The translations under genes were made by a program, and so were the position numbers. Of a stretch of 64,000 nt of DNA, positions 55,506 through 64,000 are shown piece by piece. Position 1 is the first letter of the stretch. Each line of letters opens with the position of its first letter. The stretch is from Lysobacterales bacterium 66-474 (lineage in GTDB: Bacteria; Pseudomonadota; Gammaproteobacteria; Xanthomonadales; Rhodanobacteraceae), in contig MKWP01000004.1 in NCBI GenBank assembly GCA_001899805.1, positions 1 through 64,000 of the forward strand, in the 5' to 3' direction. A model generated the notes under the pieces. The model did no database searches. It was not told the DNA's origin and saw only the letters and a list, made by a program, of their open reading frames with translations.

Positions 55506-57305
55506 CTACGCGGACTGTTCGCTTTCCGGTGGCGCAGACGGCTTCGCGGTCGCGAGGCGCGCTTCGGCGGCGGCCACCATGGCCTGGTAGCGCGGTCCGT
55601 CGTGGAGCGGATCGAAATCGGGATCGGACTTGAGGTAATCCAGCAACGGCCGGGTCGCCCGTTCCAACAGCCACTCCAGCAGCTCCAGCGCTGCATCCTT
55701 GTCGCCGAGGTACGCCATCAGCGCGCACGCGAAGTTGTAGCGCATGTTCCAGTTGTCCGGGTCCATCAACATGGCCCGGTTCATCCGTGACTTGGCACGG
55801 TCACCTTCGCCGAGCGCGCCCAGCGCGTTCGCGCTGTAGGCGATCACGCCCGAATTGCTCTGGTCGTGTGTCAAAAAGCTATCCGCGCGCTTCAACGCGA
55901 CTCCGGCCGCACGTCGCATATTCGCCGCATCGCCGAGCGCGCGATAGGTGCTGACCAGCATCATTGCCGAATTGACGTCGGAATCCATCAGCGACACGGC
56001 CTTTTCGTAATACCGGGCCGCATCGCCAAACCGATGCCGCATGTATTCCAGCCGTGCTGCCGTGCGGTTGACTTCGTAGGACTCCGGATCGAGTTTCAGC
56101 GCCGCGCGAGCCTCGTCCCACGCGCCCGCCACATCGCCCCTCATCTGGAGGATGTTGCCCTTGACAGCATGCGCCTCGGCAAGGTTGGGGTCCAATGCGA
56201 GCGCCCTGTCGACGGCCACCATTCCATCGTCCGTTTCCAAACCCAACTCGCGCAAGCTTCTGTAACCTGCTGCCATCAAGGCCCAGGCCTGCGCGTAATT
56301 CGGATCGACTTCGGTCGCCCGCGCGCAGGTGCGAACGATGGCCTTCGATGCGTGCTCGTCCTCCTGGTTGGTGATGTAGAGCTGCCGCGCCATCAAGTAG
56401 AGATCATGCGCTTCGACGCTCTCGGTACCGCGCCGCTCGATGGCCTTCTTCTCCTCGGGCAACAGGCGAACCCGCAGCGCCTTGACGATGGCGTGCGAAA
56501 TCTCGTCCTGCAGCGCGAAGATGTCGCTGGCATCGCGGTCGTAACGCTCGGCCCAGACGTGGTTGTTGGCGGTACCGTCGATCAACTGTGCGCTGATCCG
56601 CACGCGTCCGCCGGCCTTGCGGACGCTGCCCTCCAATACGTGGCTGACGTTGAGGTCGCGCGCGACCCGGGGGATGTCGACCTGCTTGCCCTTGTACAGG
56701 AACGAGCCGTTGCGCGAGATGATCGACAACGCCGAGATCTTGCTGAGGTCGGTCAGGATGTCCTCGGTGATGCCGTCGCTGAAATACTCCTGTTCCGGAT
56801 CGCCGCTCATGTTGATGAAGGGCAACACGCAAATCGAGAATTTCGGTTTCGGTTTCTCCGGAACCGCCGCCGGTGCGACGGCCTCCGCCGCCTTCGCGGC
56901 CTGCGCAGTCGTGGCACGCGCAATCATCGCGTCGAGTGCGCGCAGGAACTCCTGCGCCGGCACGCTCGTCGTGTTCTCCTTCCAGTCGTCGAGGTCGGTG
57001 GTGTGGATGGCGCGCACGTCGATCGGCAGCCGTGCCTGGTCGAAGCGCACCGGCACCAGGATTCCGCGTTCGGCCGCGTCGCGCGCTTCGCCGCGCACCC
57101 AGCGCGACACCACCGAAGTCGGCGTCCACACCACCAGCACCGCCTTGGCGGCCTGCAGCTCGGTGTCGATCTCGTCGTCGAACTCCCGGCCCGGGCTGAT
57201 CTCGGGATCCCACCACACCGACCAGCCCTTGGCCTCGATCGCGGCCACCAGCGGCGCGACGCGGGCCTTGTCGACGCGGGCGTAGGAAATGAAGACGTCG
57301 GCCAT
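55506..57305 (-). CDS. TIR-TolB-like-TPR protein, array copy 1
   Basis: The 599-residue protein has a TIR domain at the very N-terminus (MADVFISYARVDKARVAPLV, WSVWWDPEISPGREFDDEI, VVWTPTSVVSRWVRGEARDA) with W69-x3-E73 at the catalytic site. A short Ala/Pro linker precedes a TolB-like domain (about 156-290: FSICVLPFINMSGDPEQEYF, DGITEDILTDLSKIS, HVLEGSVRKAGGRVRIS, AERYDRDASDIFALQDEIS). The C-terminal half has TPR repeats and ends in GPRYQAMVAAAEARLA. No signal or membrane helix is seen, so it is probably cytosolic. In many bacteria this TolB-TPR part follows a class III adenylate cyclase or a DNA-binding domain; here TIR takes that place. It is the last gene of the tandem array. Confidence 0.83.
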   Translation of the reverse strand: MADVFISYARVDKARVAPLVAAIEAKGWSVWWDPEISPGREFDDEIDTELQAAKAVLVVWTPTSVVSRWVRGEARDAAERGILVPVRFDQARLPIDVRAIHTTDLDDWKENTTSVPAQEFLRALDAMIARATTAQAAKAAEAVAPAAVPEKPKPKFSICVLPFINMSGDPEQEYFSDGITEDILTDLSKISALSIISRNGSFLYKGKQVDIPRVARDLNVSHVLEGSVRKAGGRVRISAQLIDGTANNHVWAERYDRDASDIFALQDEISHAIVKALRVRLLPEEKKAIERRGTESVEAHDLYLMARQLYITNQEDEHASKAIVRTCARATEVDPNYAQAWALMAAGYRSLRELGLETDDGMVAVDRALALDPNLAEAHAVKGNILQMRGDVAGAWDEARAALKLDPESYEVNRTAARLEYMRHRFGDAARYYEKAVSLMDSDVNSAMMLVSTYRALGDAANMRRAAGVALKRADSFLTHDQSNSGVIAYSANALGALGEGDRAKSRMNRAMLMDPDNWNMRYNFACALMAYLGDKDAALELLEWLLERATRPLLDYLKSDPDFDPLHDGPRYQAMVAAAEARLATAKPSAPPESEQSA

Positions 57306-57310
57306 GCAGG

Positions 57311-59116
57311 TCAGCTCCCCGTCCTGGCGGCCGCTGCGCCCGCGATGCCTGCTTTTGCCTCGGCAGCAAGCCGCGCTTCCGCGGCAGCAACCATCGAGAT
57401 GTAGCGCGGATCACCGCGCAGTGATTCAAGGTCCGGATCGGCCTTGGCGTAGCCGAGAAAACTGGCCGAGATCGTCTCGAACAACGGGGCAAGCATTTCC
57501 AGTGCCGCGTTCTCGTCCTTGAGCCGCACCGCCAGCATGCAGGCAAAGTTGTAGCGCATGTTGAAGTTGTCGGGATCGATCAGCAGCGCGCGTTGCATGC
57601 GGGCCTTGGCGCGGTCGTTCTCGCCCAGCGCCGCCAATGCGTCCACGCTGTAGGCCGTCACCACCGAATTGTTGGGGTCGCGCTCCAGGATCGGTTCGGT
57701 GCGCCGCAACGTCAGTTCCGCGGCGCGACGGGTCGCAGCGGCGTCGGCCAATGCCGTGTAGCAACTGACCAGCATCGCGGCCGAATTGATGTCCGCCTCC
57801 ATCAGCGCGACGGCCTTCTCGTAGAAACGGGCCGCATCGACGAACTCGCACAATTGATAGTGCAAGCGCCCCGCCGAACGGTTCACCTCGTAGGATTCCG
57901 GGTCATGCGCGAGAGCCGCCGCGCTTTCGGCAATGGCAGCATCGAGATTTCCATCGATCTGCAGGAGTTGCGCCTTGACCGCGTGGGCCTCGGCCAGATC
58001 GGGATTCAATGCCAGCGCGCGATCGACCGCAGCCATGCCGGCTTGGGTGTCGTTGGCCTGCGCATCGTTCCACTGCCGGTAGCCTGCCGCCATCAACGCC
58101 CAGGCTTCGGCGTACTCCGGATCGAGGTCGGTCGCGCGCTTGCAGATGCGCACGATGGCCTGCGCGGACCGCCCGTCCATTTCCTGGCTGGTGACGTAGG
58201 TCTGGCGAGCCATCAAATAGAGATTGTGCGCCTCGGCGTTGTCGGTGCCGCGCTTGCGGATGGCCTTCTTTTCCTCCGGCAGCAAGTGAACCCGCAAGGC
58301 CTTCGCGATCGCCTGCGAGATCTCGTCCTGGATCGCGAAGATGTCGGCGTCCTCGCGGTCGTAGCGCTCGGCCCACATGTGGCCGTTCGATTCGCCGTCG
58401 ATCAACTGCGCGCTTATCCGAACCCGGCCGCCGGCCTTGCGCACGCTGCCTTCCAGCACGTGGGTGACATTGAGCTCGGCCGCGACCTTGGGCAGGTCCA
58501 CGTTCTTGCCCTTGTAGCGGAACGCGCTGTTGCGCGAGATCACCCGCAGCGCCGACACCTTGCTCAAATCGGTGATGATGTCCTCGGTGATGCCGTCGCT
58601 GAAGTATTCCTGCTCGGCCTCACCGCTCATGTTGGTGAAGGGCAACACGCAGATTGAGAATTGCGGAGTGGGCTTGGCCGTGGCCGCCTTGCCCTTGTCG
58701 GGTGTTGCCGCCGTCGCCTGCGCGCCTTTTCCGATCATCGCGCCCAGCGCCGAGAGGCACGCCTGCGCCGGCGCGCTCGCGGGGTTCTCGCCCCAATCGT
58801 CGAGATCGGTGGTGTGCAGCGCGCGCACGTCGATCGGCAGGCGGGCCTGGCCAAAACGTACCGGAACAAGGATCCCGCGTTCGGCGGCATCGCGCGCTTC
58901 GCCGCGCACCCAGCGTGAGGCGACCGAGGTCGGCGTCCACACCACCAGCACCGCCTTGGCGGCCTGCAACTCCTGATCGATTTCGTCGTCGAACTCGCGC
59001 CCCGGCGCTATCTCCGGATCCCACCACACCGACCAGCCTCTGGCCTCGATCGCGGCCACCAGCGGCGCGACGCGTGCCTTGTCGGCGCGGGCGTAGGAAA
59101 TGAAGACGTCAGCCAT
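57311..59116 (-). CDS. TIR-TolB-like-TPR protein, array copy 2
   Basis: The 601-residue paralogue has the same three-part plan. The TIR part is slightly different from the others (EIAPGREFDDEIDQEL, SVASRWVRGEA, VRFGQARLPIDVRALH), so this copy is the most divergent at the N-terminus. The TolB-like part reads FSICVLPFTNMSGEAEQEYF and the TPR part has several unique positions (YRQWNDAQANDTQAGM). The WxxxE site is kept. Five bases separate its stop from the start of copy 1, so both are on one transcript. Confidence 0.83.
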   Translation of the reverse strand: MADVFISYARADKARVAPLVAAIEARGWSVWWDPEIAPGREFDDEIDQELQAAKAVLVVWTPTSVASRWVRGEARDAAERGILVPVRFGQARLPIDVRALHTTDLDDWGENPASAPAQACLSALGAMIGKGAQATAATPDKGKAATAKPTPQFSICVLPFTNMSGEAEQEYFSDGITEDIITDLSKVSALRVISRNSAFRYKGKNVDLPKVAAELNVTHVLEGSVRKAGGRVRISAQLIDGESNGHMWAERYDREDADIFAIQDEISQAIAKALRVHLLPEEKKAIRKRGTDNAEAHNLYLMARQTYVTSQEMDGRSAQAIVRICKRATDLDPEYAEAWALMAAGYRQWNDAQANDTQAGMAAVDRALALNPDLAEAHAVKAQLLQIDGNLDAAIAESAAALAHDPESYEVNRSAGRLHYQLCEFVDAARFYEKAVALMEADINSAAMLVSCYTALADAAATRRAAELTLRRTEPILERDPNNSVVTAYSVDALAALGENDRAKARMQRALLIDPDNFNMRYNFACMLAVRLKDENAALEMLAPLFETISASFLGYAKADPDLESLRGDPRYISMVAAAEARLAAEAKAGIAGAAAARTGS

Positions 59117-59200
59117 GGGCTTTCATCCTCATCCCGCGTTCCGGCGCCTGCCGGACGTTCGAATGCAACTTGAAAGCACGCGATGTCACCATTCGGATCA

Positions 59201-60994
59201 TCAGGCCTTCACCTCAAGCGGTTGTTCCGCACCCTTCGCCGCCGCGAGGCGCGTTTCGGCCGCAGCGACCATGGCCTGGTAGCGCGGGTCGTCGTGCAGC
59301 GACTCGAGGTCCGGGTCGGCTTTCATGTATCGCAAGAGCGGCTCCGTGATCGTGGCGAAAAGCGGCCCAAGCATGTCCAGGGCGGCTTGCCCGTCCTGCA
59401 GGTGGCCGTTCAATGCACAGGCGAAGTTGTAGCGCATGTCCCAATTCTCAGGATCGACGACCAGCGCGCGATTCATGCGGGTCTTGGCGCGTTCGCCTTC
59501 GCCCAGCGCGGCGAGCGCATACGCACTGTAAACCACGGCGCTGGAGTTGTTCTGGTCGCGCGCCAGGATGGCCTCGGCACGTTTGAGCGCGAATTCGGCG
59601 GCTCCCCGCGACCCGGCGGCATTTCCAAGCACGGTATAGCAACTGACCAGCATTCCGGCCGAATTGAGATCGCCTTCCATGAGTCCGACTGCCTTCTCGT
59701 ACAAGCGGATGGCATCTTCGTAGCGGTGCAACTGGTAGTTCAGACGCCCGGCGGCGCGGATGGCCTCGTACGAATCGGCGTCCAGTTTCAGCGCCATGTC
59801 CACTTCGGAAGCCGCGGCGTCCGTGTCGCTTCTCATCAACAGGATGTAGGCCTTGACGGCGTGCGCCTCGGCCATGCCTGCGTCCAGCGCAAGCGCGCGT
59901 TCGGCCGCCTCCATCCCGTCGCTCGATTGCGCACCCAGCTCGCGCAGGCTGCGGTAACCCATCGCCATCAGCGCCCAGGCCTGCGCATAATCCGGATCGA
60001 TCTCGGTGGCGCGCGTGCAGAGGCGGACGATCGCCTGCGCGGAACGCATGTCCTCCTGGCTGGTCACGTAAATCTGCCGCGCCATCAAATAGAGATCGTG
60101 GGCCTCCACGCTGTCCGTGCCCCTCCGCTCGATTGCCTTCTTCTCCTCCGGCAGCAACTTCAGCTTCAAGGCCTTGACGATGGCGTGGGAAATCTCGTCC
60201 TGCAGTTCGAAGATGTCGCTGGTGTCGCGATCGTAGCGCTCGGCCCAGAGATGGCCGTTGTTTTCGCCGTCCACCAGTTGCGCGCTGATGCGTACGCGTC
60301 CGCCGGCCTTGCGCACGCTGCCTTCCAGCACGTGGCTGACTTTCAGCTCGCGCGCAACCTTGGACACATCGACGTTCTTGCCCTTGTACATGAAGGCGTT
60401 GTTGCGCGCGATGACGCGCAGCGCCGACACCTTGCTGAGGTCGGTGATGATGTCCTCGGTGATGCCGTCGCTGAAATATTCCTGCTCGGGATCTCCGCTC
60501 ATGTTGGTGAAAGGCAGCACGCAGACGGAGAAGCGCGGGGACTGCTTTTGCGCCGCCAGCGATCCCGCCTTGTCGTTGCCCAGCCCGGTTTGCGCTGCCT
60601 GCGAGCGTGCGATCATCGCTTCCAGCGCGCGCAGGCACTCCTGCACGGCAGGGTGCGCCGAATCTTCGCGCCAATCATCGAGATCGGTGGTGTGGATCGC
60701 GCGCACGTCGATCGGCAAACGCGCCTGGTCGAAACGCACCGGCACCAGGACGCCCCGCTCGGCCGCGTCTCGCGCCTCGCCGCGCACCCAACGCGACACC
60801 ACCGACGTCGGCGTCCACACCACCAGAACGGCCTTGGCGGCCTGGAGTTCGGTGTCGATCTCGTCGTCGAACTCCCGGCCCGGGCTGATCTCGGGATCCC
60901 ACCACACCGACCAGCCCTTCGCCTCGATCGCGGCCACCAGCGGCGCGACGCGGGCCTTGTCGGCGCGGGCATAGGAAATGAAGACATCGGCCAT
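59201..60994 (-). CDS. TIR-TolB-like-TPR protein, array copy 3
   Basis: The 597-residue paralogue has a TIR part almost identical to copies 1 and 4, including DNA identity well above that of the rest (about 60805-60980 versus 57116-57290). TolB-like landmarks are FSVCVLPFTNMSGDPEQEYF and KVSALRVIARNNAFMYKGKNVD. The TPR part ends DPRYQAMVAAAETRLAAAK. The WxxxE site is intact. An 84-bp gap separates it from copy 2, the longest in the array, leaving room for an internal promoter or processing site. Confidence 0.83.
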   Translation of the reverse strand: MADVFISYARADKARVAPLVAAIEAKGWSVWWDPEISPGREFDDEIDTELQAAKAVLVVWTPTSVVSRWVRGEARDAAERGVLVPVRFDQARLPIDVRAIHTTDLDDWREDSAHPAVQECLRALEAMIARSQAAQTGLGNDKAGSLAAQKQSPRFSVCVLPFTNMSGDPEQEYFSDGITEDIITDLSKVSALRVIARNNAFMYKGKNVDVSKVARELKVSHVLEGSVRKAGGRVRISAQLVDGENNGHLWAERYDRDTSDIFELQDEISHAIVKALKLKLLPEEKKAIERRGTDSVEAHDLYLMARQIYVTSQEDMRSAQAIVRLCTRATEIDPDYAQAWALMAMGYRSLRELGAQSSDGMEAAERALALDAGMAEAHAVKAYILLMRSDTDAAASEVDMALKLDADSYEAIRAAGRLNYQLHRYEDAIRLYEKAVGLMEGDLNSAGMLVSCYTVLGNAAGSRGAAEFALKRAEAILARDQNNSSAVVYSAYALAALGEGERAKTRMNRALVVDPENWDMRYNFACALNGHLQDGQAALDMLGPLFATITEPLLRYMKADPDLESLHDDPRYQAMVAAAETRLAAAKGAEQPLEVKA

Positions 60995-60999
60995 GGCCG

Positions 61000-62796
61000 T
61001 CAGCCCCCCGCGACCGTTGCCGGCACCGCGGCTTTTGCTTCGGCGAGGCGCGCCTCGGCGGCGGAAACCATGGCCTGCCAGCGCGAGTCGTCATGCAGCA
61101 ATTCGAAATCCGGATCGGACTTGGCGTATGGAAGAAAGGCGTCCGTCATCTTGGAGAACACGCCTTCAAGCAAATCCAAGGCAGCTTCTTTGTCCTTCAG
61201 ATACACCCACAATGAGCAGGCAAAGTTGTAGCGCATGTTGAAGTTGTCCGGGTCAATCATCAACGTCCGGTTCATGCGCGCCTTCGCGCGATCACTCTCG
61301 CCCAGAGCCATCAGCGCGTAAACGCTGTACGCCAGCACGCCCGGATTGTTCTGGTCGCGCGCCAGCACGGCCTCGGCACGTTTCAGGCCGAGTTCGGCGG
61401 CGCGACGTACGCCTGCCTTGTCACCCATTGCCGTATAACAACTTGCCAAGGTCATCACGGAATTAATGTCGGTCTCCATCAGATGCGCCGCCTTCTCATA
61501 CAACCGGATGGCATCTTCGAAGTGATGGAGCTGGTAGTTCACGCGTGCCGCAGCGCGATTGGCCTCGTACGATTCCGGGTCAAGCTTCAATGCGACCGCC
61601 ACTTCGGCGGCCGACGTATCGGCGTCGCCATTCTGCAGCGAAATATAGGCCTTGACCGCGTGCGCTTCAGCGAGGTCCGGATCAATCGACAGCGCGCGTT
61701 CTGCGGCCACCATGCCACTGTCGGACCCAGCGACCAACGCCCGCAGGCTGCGTTGGCCGATTGCCATCAGGGCCCATGCCTGTGCATACCGCGGGTCGAT
61801 ATCCGTGGCGTGGGTACACATGCGGATGATGGCCCGCGCCGCATGTTCGTCGTACTCCTGCCCGGTGACGTACATCTGCCGCGCCATCAAATAGAGATCG
61901 TAGGCCTCGGCGCTGTCCGTGCCGCGCCGCTCGATGGCCTTCTTTTCTTCGGGCAACAGGCGCAGCCGCAGCGCCTTGACGATGGCGCGGGAAATTTCGT
62001 CCTGCAGCGCAAAAATGTCGCTGGTGTCGCGGTCGTAACGTTCGGCCCAGATGTGCCCGTTGTCTTCGCAGTCCACCAGCTGGGCGCTGATCCTCACCCG
62101 GCCGCCGGCCTTGCGCACGCTGCCTTCCAGTACATGCGTGACCTTCATTTCGCGGACGAGCTGGGGCACGTCCAGTTTTTCGCCCTTGTACTGGAAGGCG
62201 CTGTTGCGCGAAATGATGCGCAGCGAGGAAACCTTGCTGAGGTCGGTGATGATGTCTTCGGTGATGCCGTCGCTGAAATATTCCTGGTCCGGATCCCCGC
62301 TCATGTTGGCGAACGGCAGCACGCAGACGGTGTAGCGCGGGGACGGTTTCTTGTCGGAGGAGGCGGCCGGCGCATCGGCCGGTTTCGCGGCCTGCGTCGC
62401 TTGCGAACGCTCGATCATCGTGGCCAGCGCGTGCAGGCACTCCTGCACGGCGGGGTGCGCCGAGTCCTCGCGCCAACCATCGAGGTCGGTGGTGTGGATC
62501 GCGCGCACGTCGATCGGCAGCCGTGCCTGGTCGAAACGCACCGGCACCAGGATTCCGCGTTCGGCCGCGTCGCGCGCTTCGCCGCGCACCCAGCGCGATA
62601 CCACCGACGTCGGCGTCCACACCACCAGAACAGCCTTGGCTGCCTGCAGCTCGGTGTCGATCTCGTCGTCGAACTCCCGGCCCGGGCTGATCTCCGGATC
62701 CCACCACACCGACCAGCCCTTGGACTCGATCGCGGCCACCAGCGGCGCGACGCGGGCCTTGTCGGCGCGGGCATAGGAGATGAAGACGTCAGCCAT
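61000..62796 (-). CDS. TIR-TolB-like-TPR protein, array copy 4
   Basis: The 598-residue paralogue starts at 62796 (MADVFISYARADKARV); an ATG 18 bp upstream is in frame but not shared by the others. The TIR part matches copy 3 including DDSAHPAVQECL-type residues after the domain (here GWREDSAHPAVQECLHAL). TolB-like: YTVCVLPFANMSGDPDQEYF, KVSSLRIISRNSAFQYKGEKLDV. TPR repeats follow to EAKAAVPATVAGG. Its stop is 5 bp before the start of copy 3. Confidence 0.83.
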   Translation of the reverse strand: MADVFISYARADKARVAPLVAAIESKGWSVWWDPEISPGREFDDEIDTELQAAKAVLVVWTPTSVVSRWVRGEARDAAERGILVPVRFDQARLPIDVRAIHTTDLDGWREDSAHPAVQECLHALATMIERSQATQAAKPADAPAASSDKKPSPRYTVCVLPFANMSGDPDQEYFSDGITEDIITDLSKVSSLRIISRNSAFQYKGEKLDVPQLVREMKVTHVLEGSVRKAGGRVRISAQLVDCEDNGHIWAERYDRDTSDIFALQDEISRAIVKALRLRLLPEEKKAIERRGTDSAEAYDLYLMARQMYVTGQEYDEHAARAIIRMCTHATDIDPRYAQAWALMAIGQRSLRALVAGSDSGMVAAERALSIDPDLAEAHAVKAYISLQNGDADTSAAEVAVALKLDPESYEANRAAARVNYQLHHFEDAIRLYEKAAHLMETDINSVMTLASCYTAMGDKAGVRRAAELGLKRAEAVLARDQNNPGVLAYSVYALMALGESDRAKARMNRTLMIDPDNFNMRYNFACSLWVYLKDKEAALDLLEGVFSKMTDAFLPYAKSDPDFELLHDDSRWQAMVSAAEARLAEAKAAVPATVAGG

Positions 62797-62826
62797 GGCG
62801 ATCGCCTTTGCCAAGGTTCGCGCACA

Positions 62827-64000
62827 TCAAGCAGCCTCCGGAGCGGGCGGCGTTGTCGACTTCGCCGCGGCAAGCCGCGCTTCGGCGGCGGCGACCATGG
62901 CCTGGTAGCGCGGGTCGTCGCGCAACGACTCAAAGTCCGGGTCGGCCTTGGCGTAAGGAAGGAATTCTCCCGTAATCGTCGCCAGCACCGGGCCAAGCAT
63001 CTCCAAAGCGGCGTGCGTGTCGTGCAAGTACACGCAAAGCGTGCACGCAAAGTTGTAACGCATCTTCCAGTCGTCAGGGTCGATCAGCAGCGCCCGATTC
63101 ATGCGCCCCTTGGCACGCTCGGCCTCGCCCATCGCTGCCAATGCGTGCGCGCTGTACGCCATCACGCCGGAATTCCCCTGGTCGCGGCCGAGCACCGCAT
63201 CCGCGCGCTTGAGCGCCACTTCGGCAGCCCGCAGTACGCCGTCCGTGTTGCCCAGTGCGCGATATGCACTAACCAGCATCATCGCCGAATTGACGTCCGA
63301 CTCCATCAGGGCGATCGCCTTCTCATAGTGCTTCACGGCATCATCGAACCGGTGCTGCTGGTACGCCAGTCGCCCGGCCGTACGGTTGGCTTCGTAGGAT
63401 TCGGGATCAAGGGAAAGCGCCGTGCCAACCTCGGCGATCGCGTCATCCATAGCGCCCCTCTTCTGCAGAATCTGCGCCTTGACCGCATGGGCCTCGGCCG
63501 ACTTCGCGTCAAGCGCCAAGGCGCGCTCCGCAGCGGCCATCCCGTCGTCAGTTCCCACATTCACGTCACGAAGGTTCGTGTATCCCGCCGCCATCAGGGC
63601 CCAAGCCTGGGCATACCCCGGATCGAGGCCTGTTGCACGCAAGCACGTTCGCACGATGGCCTGGGATGCGCGCACGCCTTCGAGGTTGGTGATGTAGATC
63701 TGGCGTGCCATCAAGTACAGGTCGTGCGCTTCAACGCTCTCGGTACCGCGATGCTCGATGGCTTTTTTTTCCTCGGGCAACAAGCGCAGCCGCAAGGCCT
63801 TGACGATCGCATGCGAGATCTCATCCTGGATCGCGAAGATGTCGCTGGCGTCGCGGTCATAGCGGTCGGCCCACACATGCTGGCTGGTGGCGCCATCGAT
63901 CAACTGCGCGGTGATCCGCAGCCTGCCACCGGCCCTCCGAACGCTGCCTTCCATGATGTGCGTGACCTTGGCCTCTTGCGCGACCTTTTGCACCTCGATC
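62827..64000 (-). CDS. TIR-TolB-like-TPR protein, array copy 5 (partial, cut by window edge)
   Basis: The visible 390 residues cover the end of the TolB-like domain (IEVQKVAQEAKVTHIMEGSVRRAGGRLRI outline, ADRYDRDASDIFAIQDEIS) and the whole TPR part, ending DPRYQAMVAAAEARLAAAKSTTPPAPEAA (outline). The N-terminal TIR part lies beyond the right edge and is inferred from the four complete copies. The gap to copy 4 is 30 bp. The array may continue further. Confidence 0.8.
   Translation of the reverse strand, partial: IEVQKVAQEAKVTHIMEGSVRRAGGRLRITAQLIDGATSQHVWADRYDRDASDIFAIQDEISHAIVKALRLRLLPEEKKAIEHRGTESVEAHDLYLMARQIYITNLEGVRASQAIVRTCLRATGLDPGYAQAWALMAAGYTNLRDVNVGTDDGMAAAERALALDAKSAEAHAVKAQILQKRGAMDDAIAEVGTALSLDPESYEANRTAGRLAYQQHRFDDAVKHYEKAIALMESDVNSAMMLVSAYRALGNTDGVLRAAEVALKRADAVLGRDQGNSGVMAYSAHALAAMGEAERAKGRMNRALLIDPDDWKMRYNFACTLCVYLHDTHAALEMLGPVLATITGEFLPYAKADPDFESLRDDPRYQAMVAAAEARLAAAKSTTPPAPEAA

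Noticed and set aside
59183-61231. Long plus-strand open frame (682 codons) opposite array copy 3
   Set aside because: Similar antisense frames occur opposite the other array copies; composition is an image of the TIR-TPR genes and no domain is visible.
55506-64000. Array considered as an assembly artefact (collapsed or duplicated contig)
   Set aside because: The copies differ throughout their TPR parts and have different linkers and spacers, so they are real paralogues; copy number still needs long reads.
46926-64000. Region considered as a prophage or integrative element
   Set aside because: No integrase, phage structural gene, tRNA attachment site or transfer gene is present in the visible part.

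Overview
The window is high-GC chromosomal DNA of a gammaproteobacterium, most likely order Lysobacterales (Xanthomonadales), family Rhodanobacteraceae or a close relative. This is inferred from gene order (tRNA-Tyr/Gly/Thr-tuf; hemA-prfA divergent from a TPR lipoprotein and lolB; tRNA-Gln-prs-rplY-pth-ychF), the O-GlcNAc-transferase-like and ECF sigma/FecR/TonB-receptor genes, and the many short palindromic repeats. I could not run a database search, so the placement is an inference.

Layout. 1-930: the tRNA-Tyr/Gly/Thr-tuf operon, read leftwards, with a decayed second tRNA-Tyr in its leader. 980-6298: a four-gene chaperone-usher fimbrial operon behind a textbook sigma-54 promoter. 6302-12909: a META-domain lipoprotein, a secreted cyanophycinase-like peptidase and, divergently, an ECF sigma factor, a FecR regulator and a TonB-dependent receptor. 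13058-22499: housekeeping genes (ychF, pth, rplY, prs, tRNA-Gln, lolB, TPR lipoprotein; hemA, prfA), with ispE missing from its usual slot. 22496-46770: a TPR/O-GlcNAc-transferase-like protein, moaB, acylphosphatase, a TlpA-like thiol protein, YihY, WrbA, a frameshifted AidB-like dehydrogenase, tgt, queA, a DesK/DesR-type two-component pair, an aminotransferase, a PsiF protein, a SET-domain protein, modABC, an acyl-CoA dehydrogenase and a GNAT.

The most striking part is 46.8-64.0 kb. Here lie seven TIR-domain proteins of two types. On the plus strand, two cassettes each encode a TIR-transmembrane-TPR protein followed by small proteins of one unrecognised family. The second cassette also ends in a SLOG-like four-TM membrane protein, and the first keeps only a decayed fragment of that gene. 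Both cassettes have a CRP/Clp-like palindrome about 110-120 bp before the TIR gene, and one small-protein gene has a G8 tract that breaks its signal peptide from its body. On the minus strand, convergent with these, at least five tandem paralogues encode TIR, TolB-like and TPR domains; the array runs off the right edge. All seven TIR domains keep a WxxxE motif at the place of the catalytic glutamate of NAD-cleaving TIRs. I infer a nucleotide-based conflict or stress-response island; nothing here proves its function.

No CRISPR array, phage gene, integrase, transposase or rRNA gene was seen.
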